The translations under genes were made by a program, and so were the position numbers. DNA of 64,000 nucleotides from positions 570,001-634,000 of the forward strand of contig JAJGOT010000441.1 of NCBI GenBank assembly GCA_022457155.1, in the 5' to 3' direction. Below, piece by piece: positions 1-10,104 of the stretch. Positions within the stretch are counted from its first letter, which is position 1, and each line of letters starts with the position of its first letter. The notes under the pieces are model-generated. The model searched no databases and was not told the origin of the DNA. It was given only the letters and a program-made list of their open reading frames with translations. Source of the stretch: Cladopsammia gracilis. Its lineage: Eukaryota > Cnidaria > Anthozoa > Scleractinia > Dendrophylliidae.

Positions 1-156
1 CCATTCGGGGATGGAACCCATGTCCCCGCTTGTAAAATAGCTTTTGTTGTTGTTTTCGTTGTGTGACTACTAAAAAGGGGCGTTCTCCCATTAGGGGATG
101 GAACCCATGTCCCCACTTGTAAAACTAGCTTTTCGTTGTGTGACTATTAAAAAGGC
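1..156. repeat. Two tandem copies of an ~87-bp repeat
   Basis: The string GGGATGGAACCCATGTCCCC occurs near positions 8 and 95. Each copy is followed by a matching CTTGTAAAA...AGCTTTT...GTGTGACTA stretch and an AAAAAGG tail, so the unit is about 87 bp. The left copy may continue outside the window. I see no coding signal here. Confidence 0.75.
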
Positions 157-204
157 ATTTTTTTGTGTTATTTCTGTTATTTTTCCTGTCTCTCTGTCCG
201 AGCG

Positions 205-345
205 GGATCTGGGACCCACCCCGCGTGCGGAACCAGTGCGACCCGTCACTCATCCCCGAGCGACCCCCGAGCGATTCCCGAACCATCCCGAGCTCTCCCC
301 GAGCGATTCCCGAACCATCCCGAGGGATCTTGAACGGGATCTGGG
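205..345. repeat. GC-rich short tandem repeats
   Basis: CGAGCGATTCCCGAACCATC is repeated twice and flanked by shorter CCCGAGCGA units. Just downstream, AAGAACCTTT and TAAGTCACCTTT repeat at 388-425. The stretch reads open in two frames, but composition and repetition explain this better than coding does. Confidence 0.6.
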
Positions 346-619
346 ACCTGGTTGTTTAAGACAACCAATTGCACCATCATTACGACCTTTAAGAACCTTT
401 AAGAACCTTTAAGTCACCTTTAAGGTCACTTCCGGTCACTATAAGCCCCCCCACCCCTCCCCCCAACTTTTTTTGCCTCACTTTCATGCAAACCCATGAT
501 GTCATCCTTTTCAACTCGGCCTCTGATTGGCTGACCGGCTCTTAATGAGATGCAAATGAGATGCTAATTTTATGTACTCGCTCCTGATTGGCTCATGAGG
601 TCGTGAGCGGGCTACACTA

Positions 620-2274
620 CTTGCGTTAAACCATATGCAGGGTCGCCATAAATGAAGTATGGGTCTCCATTTGGTTTTTCAAATCTACGTAGCTTATCCA
701 AAAGACCACTCTCTCCCAGCATGAAGGCATCATGCCTGCGACCCTCAATTGGTCCATACATATGAGCAATAATACCATTGGGGGCTTGAACTGACTGAAA
801 AAGAAAAATTGCCTTATGATTATAACAAATTATTTAAACTTGCATTTGGGAGTGGATATAGTTTTTTCCAGAAAGGGCTGTCCCATTGCAAAAAGTGACA
901 GAGAGAGGGTGCCAACAAAGCAAGAAAAATGTATATGACTGATTTTATGTTGAGCCCTTTTTAAGGGTGTGTCACTGGTGGACACCCTTTGGATCCCCCT
1001 AGATTTGCATTAAATAGGGGTAGAGAAATTTACAGAGAGGGATGTGTATAGGGAGACAAGAAAATAGCCTTGGACATGACCAACATGTACAAGTATGCTT
1101 TGCTTAGTACCTGAAATTTCAAGCAGTGTATCCTCTTATGTCCGCTGAACATTATCCTTTGATTGCGGATGGGACGTGCTATTGGTCTAGGTGTCCCATC
1201 CACAAAACCCCAGCATTCAGTTAGTGGGGCTCCTTTGTCGTGAATGGCCTGGGCAAAAACCTCCGGGTCAAGCCACACTAAGTCTAGAGAATCCAACAGG
1301 TGGTGGAAGCGGTCGTGAATGTCATCCATAATCTAAAAATGTAAAATACAGGTTTGTAGGGAAACGTACCAAGGGCATCAAATTTACTTTATGCCAAGCA
1401 AGGCTGCTATTTGAAAATTATTTGTGCCTTAGTAGTGTACGGTTTGAATTGCGGTTGTCACAAGAGACGCCAAAAATTTCTGATGTCCACCCTTGAGACT
1501 ACCATCCGAGTAGTATTGATATGAAGCTTGATTGATTCATGTGCAACAATGTGTACCTCATTAAAAATTAAACTGAGCTCAAAGGTGCTTCGCCCAAAAA
1601 TGGGCTCCAGATCGCACCATCTGCTAGGATAGGCCAGTCGTCTTGTTAGAACCATGAGGGCCTCCATTCCAGTAGCATTTGTTCCATTACTGCAGACATA
1701 GCAGGCTGGAATCTGCAAACCTTCACGGAGACGTTCCATGTCATCTTTTGGGAATCTTAAAAAAAAAACAATTTGCATAATACAACAACACCCCGTTCTA
1801 TTTATCCATTGTTACGTTAATTTTCTCCTTTGTGTTAAACTGGTCTATGGAATATTCGTGGTTGCAATGCTGTTGTTGTTAATATAGGTTTTGGGGACAT
1901 TAGATCAATCCGGATAAATGAAAACAAACGTTTTGTACCTAAACATAGATTCGCACTGTTCATCAGATAAGTCTTCAAGATTAAGTCTTGGGTAGTTTGG
2001 ACGAAAGATGGGGCGAAACATCAGACCTACGAGCAGATCATCGAGGTCATCTTCGTCACTACTGTTTGAATTGTCACTGCTGTCCTCGTACAACATCAAC
2101 TGCAGGACATCATTAAAATCTTGCCTGAAAAAATAATTTAAACATATAATTTACTTTGTATAGGTTGTATTTTAGTGATTCAATCAAACTATTTGTATGT
2201 AAAAGCGGTGAGTTTACCGTAAAATATATATAAAGACCTAAAAGACACAGCACTAACCTTGCAGCAGCCGCCAT
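620..2274 (-). pseudogene. Harbinger/PIF-type transposase, five exons, 3' truncated
   Basis: Five minus-strand exons can be read with GT-AG borders: 2258-2274 (start, MAAAA), 1939-2124 (acidic, serine- and aspartate-rich), about 1458-1755, about 1111-1332, and 794 down to about 625. The fourth exon contains WGFVDGTPRPIARP and the NQR...SGHKR stretch typical of HARBI1/PIF DDE_Tnp_4 domains, with the first catalytic Asp. The fifth contains GDPAYGL with the second catalytic Asp. Reading then stops near 620, so the third acidic residue is missing and the copy should be inactive. The 3' border of exon 3 is not clear, which could be further decay. Harbinger transposases cut and join DNA in the nucleus; a domesticated HARBI1-like gene is possible but unlikely given the truncation. 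Confidence 0.75.
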
Positions 2275-2387
2275 TTTGAATTATATTTTACCCAGAATCC
2301 ATTGTTCTGTATCGTCCAAACGGCCCTTGGATCTAAATCGACAAATGCTCTAACAGCAAACGACAAACTTCAAACGTCAAACTGCAG

Positions 2388-4758
2388 TTAGAGGTTCGCC
2401 GTAAACCTGGGTATAAAGGTCCCTAATACCTCTGTCACGACGCCACATATGTCTTTGGCGTTTCTTTCTTTCTCATTGTCTTCTGTAAGGGTCAATGGAT
2501 TGAATGGATCATTGTCAAAGCATACTGCCCTTGCCTTTTTTGTAGCAAAAGTCACATCCTCCTGCAATACGTATAATTTCAGGCGGCTGGATGATGCATC
2601 TGAAGCAAGATAAACAACACTTTCCCTGGAGTGCACACGATCGATTGGATTCTCTTTTCCAGTTGCCGATCCCCGTTTGACTGTCCAATTGCACGGAAGT
2701 CAATTGGCTGACTGGTTGATTGCTCAGTTAAATAAAGATTGACAGGCAGCCTGGGTTGTCCTTTGTACTCATGTTTCTTACTGTTTTCTGTGGAACACTT
2801 TGACCATGCTTTATGCGCCAGTCTCTCATTTACTGCACCTGAGACTTGGACAGATGTACTGATGAGGGTGGGAACATCTTTGGTAGGTCTGAATACTTTA
2901 AGACGGACTGCACTGTTGGGTAGTGTGATTTTGCACTCCTGGAGTAACAAAATTTTGTTTTGCACATCTGCTTCAAGTGTTCCTTTAGTGCCCTGCAAAA
3001 TCGAAAGTCAAACTGGAGCTGCAATAGCATGTCATATGAACCTGCCCTCATCTCGGAGAAGAAATTCTCCGCAACTAGTATTAGAAGGCTCTTGATTTTG
3101 AAGACATTCAAAAGCTGTGGGGCATAGCGAGAGAAAAGATCTCTGAGTTCTTTTAATGCCACCAAGATCTTCTCATCTTCTAACACGACGGTTGAAACAG
3201 TACCCTGAGGACCTTGTGTCTGGGCCTCTGTCCCAAGGAAAGCTTTCACTTGCTCTACGTAATGACATTCAAAGTCATACACGTCTTGAATTCTGGAGAT
3301 GGCAGAACTGATTGTAAAGGACACAGGAGTCCGCTTCTTCAGGTGCAAGCCAAAAGTGATTGCAAACTCTCGTAAATTCTCAAGGTATTTAATTCAGTGT
3401 CACTGAACATCAACTTGTTGTCGTACATTGTAAGGCTATGAACCCTGAAGCATTCTTTCCCATTGTGTGCAACTTTCTCAAATACACTTTCCTTAAAATT
3501 CACCTCAAAAATTCCTCCATTCTGATCATGGGATGTCTAATCAACAAATGTCCATACAAAAGACCGCTACCTAGTGACATTTCAGCGAGGACTGTTCCTT
3601 TCGAGCTGACAAGATCTGCCTGTACTGCAATTTTGAAGATTTTGCCCTCCGTTGTTGACACAAACAGATGGCAATCTTTATCAAAGACCAAGGACAGGGG
3701 ATGAGGGATGTCCCTCTCTAGTTGTAGCTGGTTACGGACCACTGCTTTGTTCTTTGCTGATCTTTCATTGAGTATTTTCAGTAGTTTTTCCTTCAGTGGT
3801 TGTTTAGTCTTCCTTTTGTCATTATCATCCCAGGCTCCTGCATCCTTTAGCTTATTCTGTAGTTGTGCAACAGTTAGCTTACTGGGGTCAACTACAGTTT
3901 CTCCGGTCAGGTCTTTGTAAAGAATGACACTTTTTCTAGACTCAGCAATGTACAGTACACCGTTATTCAAAGCAATGCCGATTAGGCAGTCCAGAGAGTC
4001 AGCTTCAACGGCTACACTAGCTGGATAGTGGGAAGCCCTGACTTTCAGAACTTTACCTGTTCCAATATCACAAACACATTTCCAAGTGGGCCCATAGCAA
4101 TTCCGAGAGGATTCTTAAGTACACCCTTTTATTTGTCAACTGTGATCCGGTATTTTTCTGGTGCAACTGTGTGCGTGACTAATCCTGCATTGTCTCTTAA
4201 CACATCAGTTACAGCAACATCCGAGATCTGGAGAATCGAGTCAACATCTTGCTGATCTCTGTTCCTAACAGCATTGAGAGGAATCTTTTCAGAGAGCTTG
4301 AAATACAGGCTTGGATCATTTCTTAGTTCCCTCAGCTGGACCAAGTTTACTCTAACATTATCTACCCACAGGAACCAATTACTGAAGCTTTGTCGTTTTC
4401 GTTTTGCAACGTGAACAGCATCGGGAATAACAGACATGATGTTCAAATGTGGGTTTTCCTTTCCTTTCTCATTCATCAACAACTTCTGAGCTCCCGCGTT
4501 TTTAGATTCGGAGTCTTGAGTGACACCCATGACTGCCAGCTTGTTACACTTTCCATCAATGTTCAAACAATGATCACAAGCTCTTAGCTCAGGTTCAACG
4601 TTTTTATGTCCTTTTCTTTTATGGTCAGCACACACGTCCTTCATTTCTATACAAGTGGAACAACTACTGCAACACTTTGCATGATTTCTAATAACACCAT
4701 TCCTGGTCTCGATTAGCTTCTGCTGTAAGTGGCGCAGGCATACATTAACTTCGCGCAT
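2388..4758 (-). pseudogene. Broken NHL/SAP-like cnidarian family gene
   Basis: One protein can be followed on the minus strand across several frames: 4758-4129, about 4110-3500, about 3348-2830, and 2636-2388. The N-terminal part is Cys/His-rich (CCSSCSTC, then CADHKRKGH, a B-box-like pattern). The middle reads like NHL beta-propeller repeats (GVLKNPLGIAMGPLGNVFV, then LNNGVLYIAESRKSV) with a SAP-like helix pair (KLTVAQLQNKLKDAGAW) inserted. The C-terminal part (AENFFSEMRAG) resembles an unnamed repetitive family I recall from coral and hydrozoan gene predictions. An in-frame stop near 4130 and frame changes near 4065, 3500 and 2830 make it a pseudogene unless short introns were missed. Its function is unknown; NHL and B-box domains usually mediate protein-protein contacts. 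Confidence 0.5.
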
Positions 4759-5184
4759 CTATCGCTGCTGTATTTCCCCCCTTCACAAGATGCCGAACTC
4801 CAATTGGCAAGGCCGATTGGGAATCTATGGTTGTAAAACACGACACCTCTGCCATACTTTTTTTAAGCATTTCCTTGCCTGGCTCACGGGTGTCTGTTTA
4901 TGGGAACTTTGACTGTAATGGTGTAAACCATGATGGGTTACGATGCATGGACTAAACCCACATTTGTCACTTATTGTGTTTGTGCATGTTATTAACATTT
5001 CCAGGTATAGATAATCCTACCCCCTCCACTGACGAAACCCAAAAAGTAGAATCTGTAGTGAACTCTATTTTGGACAGCAGAGCTACATCTCTTGGACAAT
5101 CAACTATATTGTCTCAAGGTATTATCCACTGATAAATGATGCAGTTGTATTGTGTTTTTCCTATTGGCAAATTAGCAGATGGAA
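4759..5184. other. Non-coding, nothing recognised
   Basis: There is no supported ORF and no clear repeat. The stretch may hold the promoter of the broken minus-strand gene to its left, but no motif stands out. Confidence 0.4.
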
Positions 5185-5456
5185 GGCCCAAGTCAAACGC
5201 CGTACTTCACATGAGCCGAACTCAATTAATTCAGTTCGGCTCATGTGAAGTTCAGCGTTTGACTCAGTTAAGTTCGACTGATTGTATTTGGATCGGCTAG
5301 CCGTTCTTCGCGGCTGGTACAGCCGGGAAGAATGGCTGATGTTGAGTTCGGCTGAATTAAGTTCGACGTTTGACTCAACAGGTGACCTTAATTAATTTGA
5401 GTCGACCTAAACTGTATTTAGGTTCGGCTCATGTGAAGTACGGCGTTTGACCTTAG
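5185..5456. mobile_element. MITE with inverted ends (TCAAACGCCGTACTTCACAT)
   Basis: The ends TCAAACGCCGTACTTCACAT (about 5193) and its complement (about 5432-5452) form terminal inverted repeats, with further internal inverted copies such as AGTTCGGCTCATGTGAAGTTC. There is no coding capacity. The arms resemble the palindromic MITE at 9331/38606, so both belong to one family. Confidence 0.75.
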
Positions 5457-6860
5457 CCGAAGAAACATTGATGTTATGCAAACATAATTTGGACTTCCTG
5501 AATTTGCGCACAAGGAGCAGAAGAGAAAAACTTTTCTTAGCTGTGAAACAAGATTGGATCTTGTCTTAAAATGCACATAGATGTATACTTGGATTTAACT
5601 CAATTTCAAAGAAAATGCAACACTTGATCTTTGTAAAAGTTATGGCATACTACATGTTCATGCACTGTATGTTCCTATTAAATGAGCATACTCATTGTGA
5701 CTCTGTCTTGCACCTGTTTTAGGTAATTAGATGTTTTCTCATGCTGATTGCAACACTACTAAATGATTGTGAAGAAGCATCCCCAACTACATGCAACAAG
5801 GAGACTGGTGAAAAGTGGCGCCTACAAAAATGGTCTCGTGGACACTTTTTTATTGTGAGGGGCAGTGGAATAATTGACATGGAATCCCCTTTTTAGGTAC
5901 ATCACTTTCTTATTATCTTTACATTGCCATATTAACTCGTATTAAAAGAGAGATTTATTACCATAACCATCTCTTATAAGTTTTTTTATATATATTTATT
6001 CATGTTAATCAACACTTTATTGGTGTTATATCTTATTTATGATTGTGATGACCAGTTAATCCAGTAGGGTTATTAGAACAGGGCATTCTTGACATTTACA
6101 GTAATATTGGTTGTTTATAAACTAGCAATTGAAAGAGTGAGAGAAAGCACAAGCTAAAGGTCTTCATTATCCAATTCAATAATTTAAAGCACAAAAGTTA
6201 ATAAGATGAAAAATATGAGGGAAAATATTGGTTATTCATACAATGTGCTAGTCTTAGTTCTGACCCTTGCACATCTGAAGAAATCTGCTTGGTTTAAAGC
6301 TACTTTTATAGGGGGACATGGAGAATCACCGAAACTGCAATACCACAAAGAAAATAAAGGACAAAAACCGTTTTGAAAATTGCAAGATACCAAAAACGCA
6401 ATTTTCAGTTTGTACATGGATTTAAGTCATGTGTCTTCTTTATCGTTAGCTTTCTAATGGTTTTCAGTTTCTTTATTACATCAACACTAAATCTAATATC
6501 ATCGTACAGAAAAGTAATGTGTAGGAAATATTATTCTTTGCTCTTGTTTGCAGCCCACTTTCCATAATTAAAAGTTTACACTTGCCCTTGTGCAATAACA
6601 CTCATAACTGCATGTACAACAATGTGACCCAATGTTCTTGTTTCCTATTTAACAAGAAGCTGTACACAGCTTGAACTCGTGGCGCCTTTAACTCATTGCA
6701 GCATTGATTCCCAAGTGATTTGAGTGCTTTTACAGAGAAACATAAGCTTAAAATTATGTCCAATCAAAGGCTCCTAAGAACCAACCCGAGAAGAAGAAAT
6801 GCTGACGCGTAACGCAATATTGCCGTAAGCTTACGTTTTCACACTGACACGGTTCGATAG
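5457..6860. other. AT-rich non-coding stretch
   Basis: I see no ORF with coding character, no splice-consistent exon chain and no recognisable repeat family here. Confidence 0.4.
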
Positions 6861-6866
6861 ATAGAT

Positions 6867-6926
<60 letters not shown>

Positions 6927-6931
6927 ATCTA

Positions 6932-6977
<46 letters not shown>
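6861..6977. repeat. (TA)n microsatellite with GATA/TCTA blocks
   Basis: About 115 bp of nearly pure TA dinucleotides, with GATAGATAGATA at the left and ATCTATCTATCTA in the middle. The tract is self-complementary and probably variable in length. Confidence 0.9.
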
Positions 6978-6979
<2 letters not shown>

Positions 6980-7080
6980 AATTAAACGTAAGGATTTTTG
7001 ACGAACGAAAAAAAAAGTACATCACTTTCCTAATGTCCAGTTCGATAAAAGAAAAAAAGGAAAAAAAAGAGGACTTTATG

Positions 7081-7140
7081 GAGATTCGAACTCGGTCCGT
7101 CCGGGACTAAGTCACAAACTCAATCACTGCGCTGTCCAAG
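7081..7140 (-). repeat. tRNA-like sequence, probably a SINE remnant
   Basis: The minus strand carries GAGTTCGAATCTC, a good match to a Pol III B box, with an A-box-like AGCGCAGTGATTGAG upstream. A full cloverleaf with matched acceptor stem is not seen, so it is more likely a tRNA-derived SINE remnant than a working tRNA gene. Confidence 0.4.
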
Positions 7141-7318
7141 AGCAAATACTACCTTGGAACTAAATTTTATTATTTTAAGCTAGATACGCATCAGAACGGG
7201 TGTTTAGGTTGCAAAATCCTTTTAGATGGATTTTAATGTTGCACTAAAAACTCCAAATGTGAAACATCTATGAGCTTATTGTTGTCTATATTCGTTAACA
7301 TCAAATTAATTATTGTTA

Positions 7319-7432
7319 CTATCAAATCACTAGAGTGGTAAAAGTGCCGTTGAAAATTTGAATTCGAAGCGCTTCGATTCTTAACACGTGATCTAAAAAA
7401 ATTGTCATGTGATCTCAAAAAATTGTCACGTG
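7319..7432 (+). repeat. Left terminal inverted repeat of the IS630-like element
   Basis: It begins CTATCAAATCACTAGAGTGG and contains a palindromic GAAGCGCTTC. The inner part is a three-step repeat of about 21 bp, each step starting with CACGTG, CATGTG and CACGTG and followed by an A-rich spacer ending in ATTGT. The PB1 gene starts 55 bp further in, so the E-box-like hexamers may serve as promoter elements as well as transposase sites. Confidence 0.8.
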
Positions 7433-7487
7433 ACCCGACAACGTGCTCGCCGAAGAAGAGCTTGCAGCTAGAGACGAATGAAGAGAG

Positions 7488-8942
7488 ATGGATCTTCAAG
7501 TGAAAGTCCATCACGATCAGCGAGTAGAAAAGCTATTTTTCTCAACGTCTTGTTTTAACTTTCCAAGAAAAGAAAGTCTTCTCTTTGAACTTAAACAGAG
7601 AATTCCAAAACTGAAGAAAATTACGTCCCATATGATTCTGGAATATTTGGACGACGAAGGAGACTACTGTGTTTTAGGTGACGATGAACAGTCATTTCAA
7701 GAAATGTTAAATTGCGCAAAGATTAGTAGTTCAGATTCCAACTGTTACAGATTAAACCGCAAAGTCACGGCAGCAGAATCCTCACCGACCGAAGAAGAGA
7801 AATCAGTGCCTTCATACAGCGCCTCTCTTTCAGCTGCCGACGCCGCGTCCCCAGGACAGAGCAGAAAAAAATTAAGTTTCCCGGTCCACGACGAAACACG
7901 GCCACAAGGCGAACAGACATCTGTAAAAAGCCCTTTGGAATCCTATGTCGCTTCCCAACAAGAGCAAATAAAGCGACGAACTCAAAAAGTTGAGGCTATG
8001 CAAAGGAAGGTTGACGCTTACAAATCTGAACGCACACCGGCAGCGTTAGTTCAATGCCGGTATGCAGCAAACTGCCCTTATCCTTTGGCCCGTTCGTCTT
8101 CAGCCTTTTGCAAAAATATCGCTAAACACCCTGAGGAAAAGTTGTTCCTGAAAGATCTCACCCGAGAGGTAACCGATGAGAGTAACAAGCTAAAATCAAT
8201 GAGAGAACAGTTGCATCTTAAACAACAAGCAGCTGCTCGTGTCGCCACACGGTATGCGAACAGAGTTAAAGACACGTTGATAGAATCGGATCCAGGAAAA
8301 TACACCCGGGAAGTGAATGGAAAGGCCATTGAGGACTGGCGAAAGATAAACAAGGACGCTAAAGTACTTCAGAAAAAGTTCAAAGGGAAAATTCCTTCGC
8401 CTGAGGAAGCGAAAAAAATGTTGTCCTCCAGTTTAAGTCCACCTGAACTCACCATTGGAAAAACATCCGTTCACAATCCATACAAGATGTTATGGCAGTC
8501 GCACGGTGTTGTCTGGCCAACGATCAGTCCTCCACAGTCCTCAGTTAGAAGAACTTATTCTCAATGTCGGGAAGCAGGGTTGGAAGACTGGAACTCTGCA
8601 CAATCAGAGTGCAATGCCTTTGCGGCGGGCCTTCAAGACCCTTCCCCTGTCAAATCCCCCATGAGAAAAAAATCTGCTGTTGTAACATCTTTTGAGCACG
8701 AAGATTATGATTACCGGTATGCACTGGCCGTCCAAGAGAGTTTTAAAACATTGCCGCCAGGATTTAACGTGGAACAATTCGAAATGACACAGCAGTCCAG
8801 CGCTCAGGGCAAAGAAGCAGGATCGTCTACAGCGGATGAACAAGCAATGCATGCCACGCCTACAACTCAAGCGAGTGCGACCCTAAATTTAGACACACTT
8901 GCCAGTGCGGTAAGTCTGCTAGAAAAACTGGAACCACTGTAG
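7488..8942 (+). CDS. PB1-domain protein carried by an IS630-like transposon
   Basis: A single 484-residue exon. Residues about 1-75 fit a PB1 fold: an N-terminal basic patch (KVHHDQRVEKLFF), a middle PRKESLLFELKQRI helix region, and an acidic loop (EYLDDEGDYCVLGDDEQSF) like the OPCA motif. PB1 domains pair through basic and acidic faces. Residues about 160-300 are rich in Lys, Glu and Gln and probably coiled-coil (QQEQIKRRTQKVEAMQRKVD; LKSMREQLHLKQQAAARV). The C-terminal third is low-complexity Ser/Gln/Thr. No enzymatic motif is visible. The gene lies just inside the left inverted repeat, convergent with the transposase, and is undamaged although the transposase is frameshifted. Its role in transposition is unknown; an assembly or regulatory factor is a guess. 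A captured host gene is the alternative. Confidence 0.65.
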   Translation: MDLQVKVHHDQRVEKLFFSTSCFNFPRKESLLFELKQRIPKLKKITSHMILEYLDDEGDYCVLGDDEQSFQEMLNCAKISSSDSNCYRLNRKVTAAESSPTEEEKSVPSYSASLSAADAASPGQSRKKLSFPVHDETRPQGEQTSVKSPLESYVASQQEQIKRRTQKVEAMQRKVDAYKSERTPAALVQCRYAANCPYPLARSSSAFCKNIAKHPEEKLFLKDLTREVTDESNKLKSMREQLHLKQQAAARVATRYANRVKDTLIESDPGKYTREVNGKAIEDWRKINKDAKVLQKKFKGKIPSPEEAKKMLSSSLSPPELTIGKTSVHNPYKMLWQSHGVVWPTISPPQSSVRRTYSQCREAGLEDWNSAQSECNAFAAGLQDPSPVKSPMRKKSAVVTSFEHEDYDYRYALAVQESFKTLPPGFNVEQFEMTQQSSAQGKEAGSSTADEQAMHATPTTQASATLNLDTLASAVSLLEKLEPL

Positions 8943-9330
8943 ACAATCGCCTTAATTTGTCTTGCTGTAGACTGTTATTTATTATGATGCCAATAAGTGG
9001 CACTTTCGTTCGTGTTGTAACTGTTTGAAAGGCACTGAAATCAGGAAGCTTTCCTGTTGAACACCTTCCTGTTTAGTTTGTTGCGAGTTGCCGCCGAAAC
9101 TGATTGACTTTTTGTCAGTCAAGAATTATCGCACTCGATCGTTTTATTTTGGAACAGAAATTTGTGTTTATAAAACATTGTTGATAGCATGTAAATTTGT
9201 AATTTAACTCAGTGATATAATTGTTGAAATCTGTCTACGAAATAATCACATTGATACTCGACTGTAAGTATCGTGTTGGCAACTACAATTAAATGTTTTT
9301 TTTTTCTTGATCAGTTATTGATGAATAGTA
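8943..9330. other. 3' flank of the PB1 gene, non-coding
   Basis: AT-rich sequence after the stop codon. I see no ORF and no repeat before the MITE starts at 9331. Confidence 0.4.
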
Positions 9331-9361
9331 GGCCCAGTTCAAACGTCGAACTTCACATGTG

Positions 9362-9757
9362 AGTAGTATACCGGGCTCAACTAGGGAATTTTTAGCGCGG
9401 TTACCAAGCCAAGCTTTGGCGCCAAGCCTTCTGGTTAATATATTCAAGATGGCGCCAAAGACATTTGGTTAATATATTCAAGATGGCGCCAAAGCCTTCT
9501 GGTTAATATATTCAAGATGGCGCCAAAGACAGTTACCAAACCAAGCCTTCTGGTTAATATATTCAAGATGGCGCCAACCCTTCTGGTTAATATATTCAAG
9601 GGTGAGAGGGTACCAAAATCCTTTCGGAGAAGGGGTGATGGGTATGGGAGAGAGTGGACTGGAACCCCGTATGGGTACGGAAGAGAGGGGACTAGGTCCA
9701 ATAAAAGGAACCGGAAATGAGTTTTGCTGGAATGAGAGAAACCGGAAGTGAAGGGAA
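9362..9757 (+). repeat. Left terminal inverted repeat of Polinton A
   Basis: Matches 38192-38511 in inverse orientation, from AGTAGTATACCGGG through the shared AGAGGGGACTAGG and CCGGAAGTGAAGGGAA blocks. It is about 75 bp longer than the right copy because it has more copies of the internal repeat at 9431-9600. Confidence 0.85.
9431..9600 (+). repeat. Tandem repeats (GGTTAATATATTCAAGATGG) in the TIR
   Basis: The string GGTTAATATATTCAAGATGG, followed by CGCC, occurs four times with spacings of about 33-50 bp, plus a fifth partial copy at 9583-9600. The right TIR has only two copies (38389-38445). The repeat number therefore differs between the two ends. Confidence 0.85.
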
Positions 9758-10104
9758 TATGTAGTGTGAATAAAATTGATGACAATTTAAAGAATAAAAT
9801 CTGTATTTCATGTTTGAAATTACTTAGTAATTCCTATGTACAGAACGTGTTATTCTTTGAAAACGAATTGTAATCAACTAATGTATATACAATAAACCAA
9901 AACAACTACGATATAAGGGAAACGAAATATCTACAACGAATTGTAACCGACTAATGTATGTACAAAAAACCAAAACAACTACGATATAAGAGTCACGAAA
10001 TATCTACAACGAATTCTCGGAAAGCGACTAATGTGCATGCACCAATAAAAACAACTAGCGAATTCTCAGAAAAACCTATGACTGTTTTTAAGAAAACAAA
10101 ACAA
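9758..10104. repeat. Short direct repeats between TIR and polymerase gene
   Basis: Two imperfect copies of a ~65-bp unit containing ACCAAAACAACTACGATATA lie at about 9895-9960 and 9967-10020. The region would form the 3' end of the polymerase transcript. No gene is seen. Confidence 0.5.

Noticed and set aside
98..412. 104-residue plus-strand ORF in the first 400 bp
   Set aside because: It crosses short tandem repeats in a GC-rich tract, and two frames are equally open.
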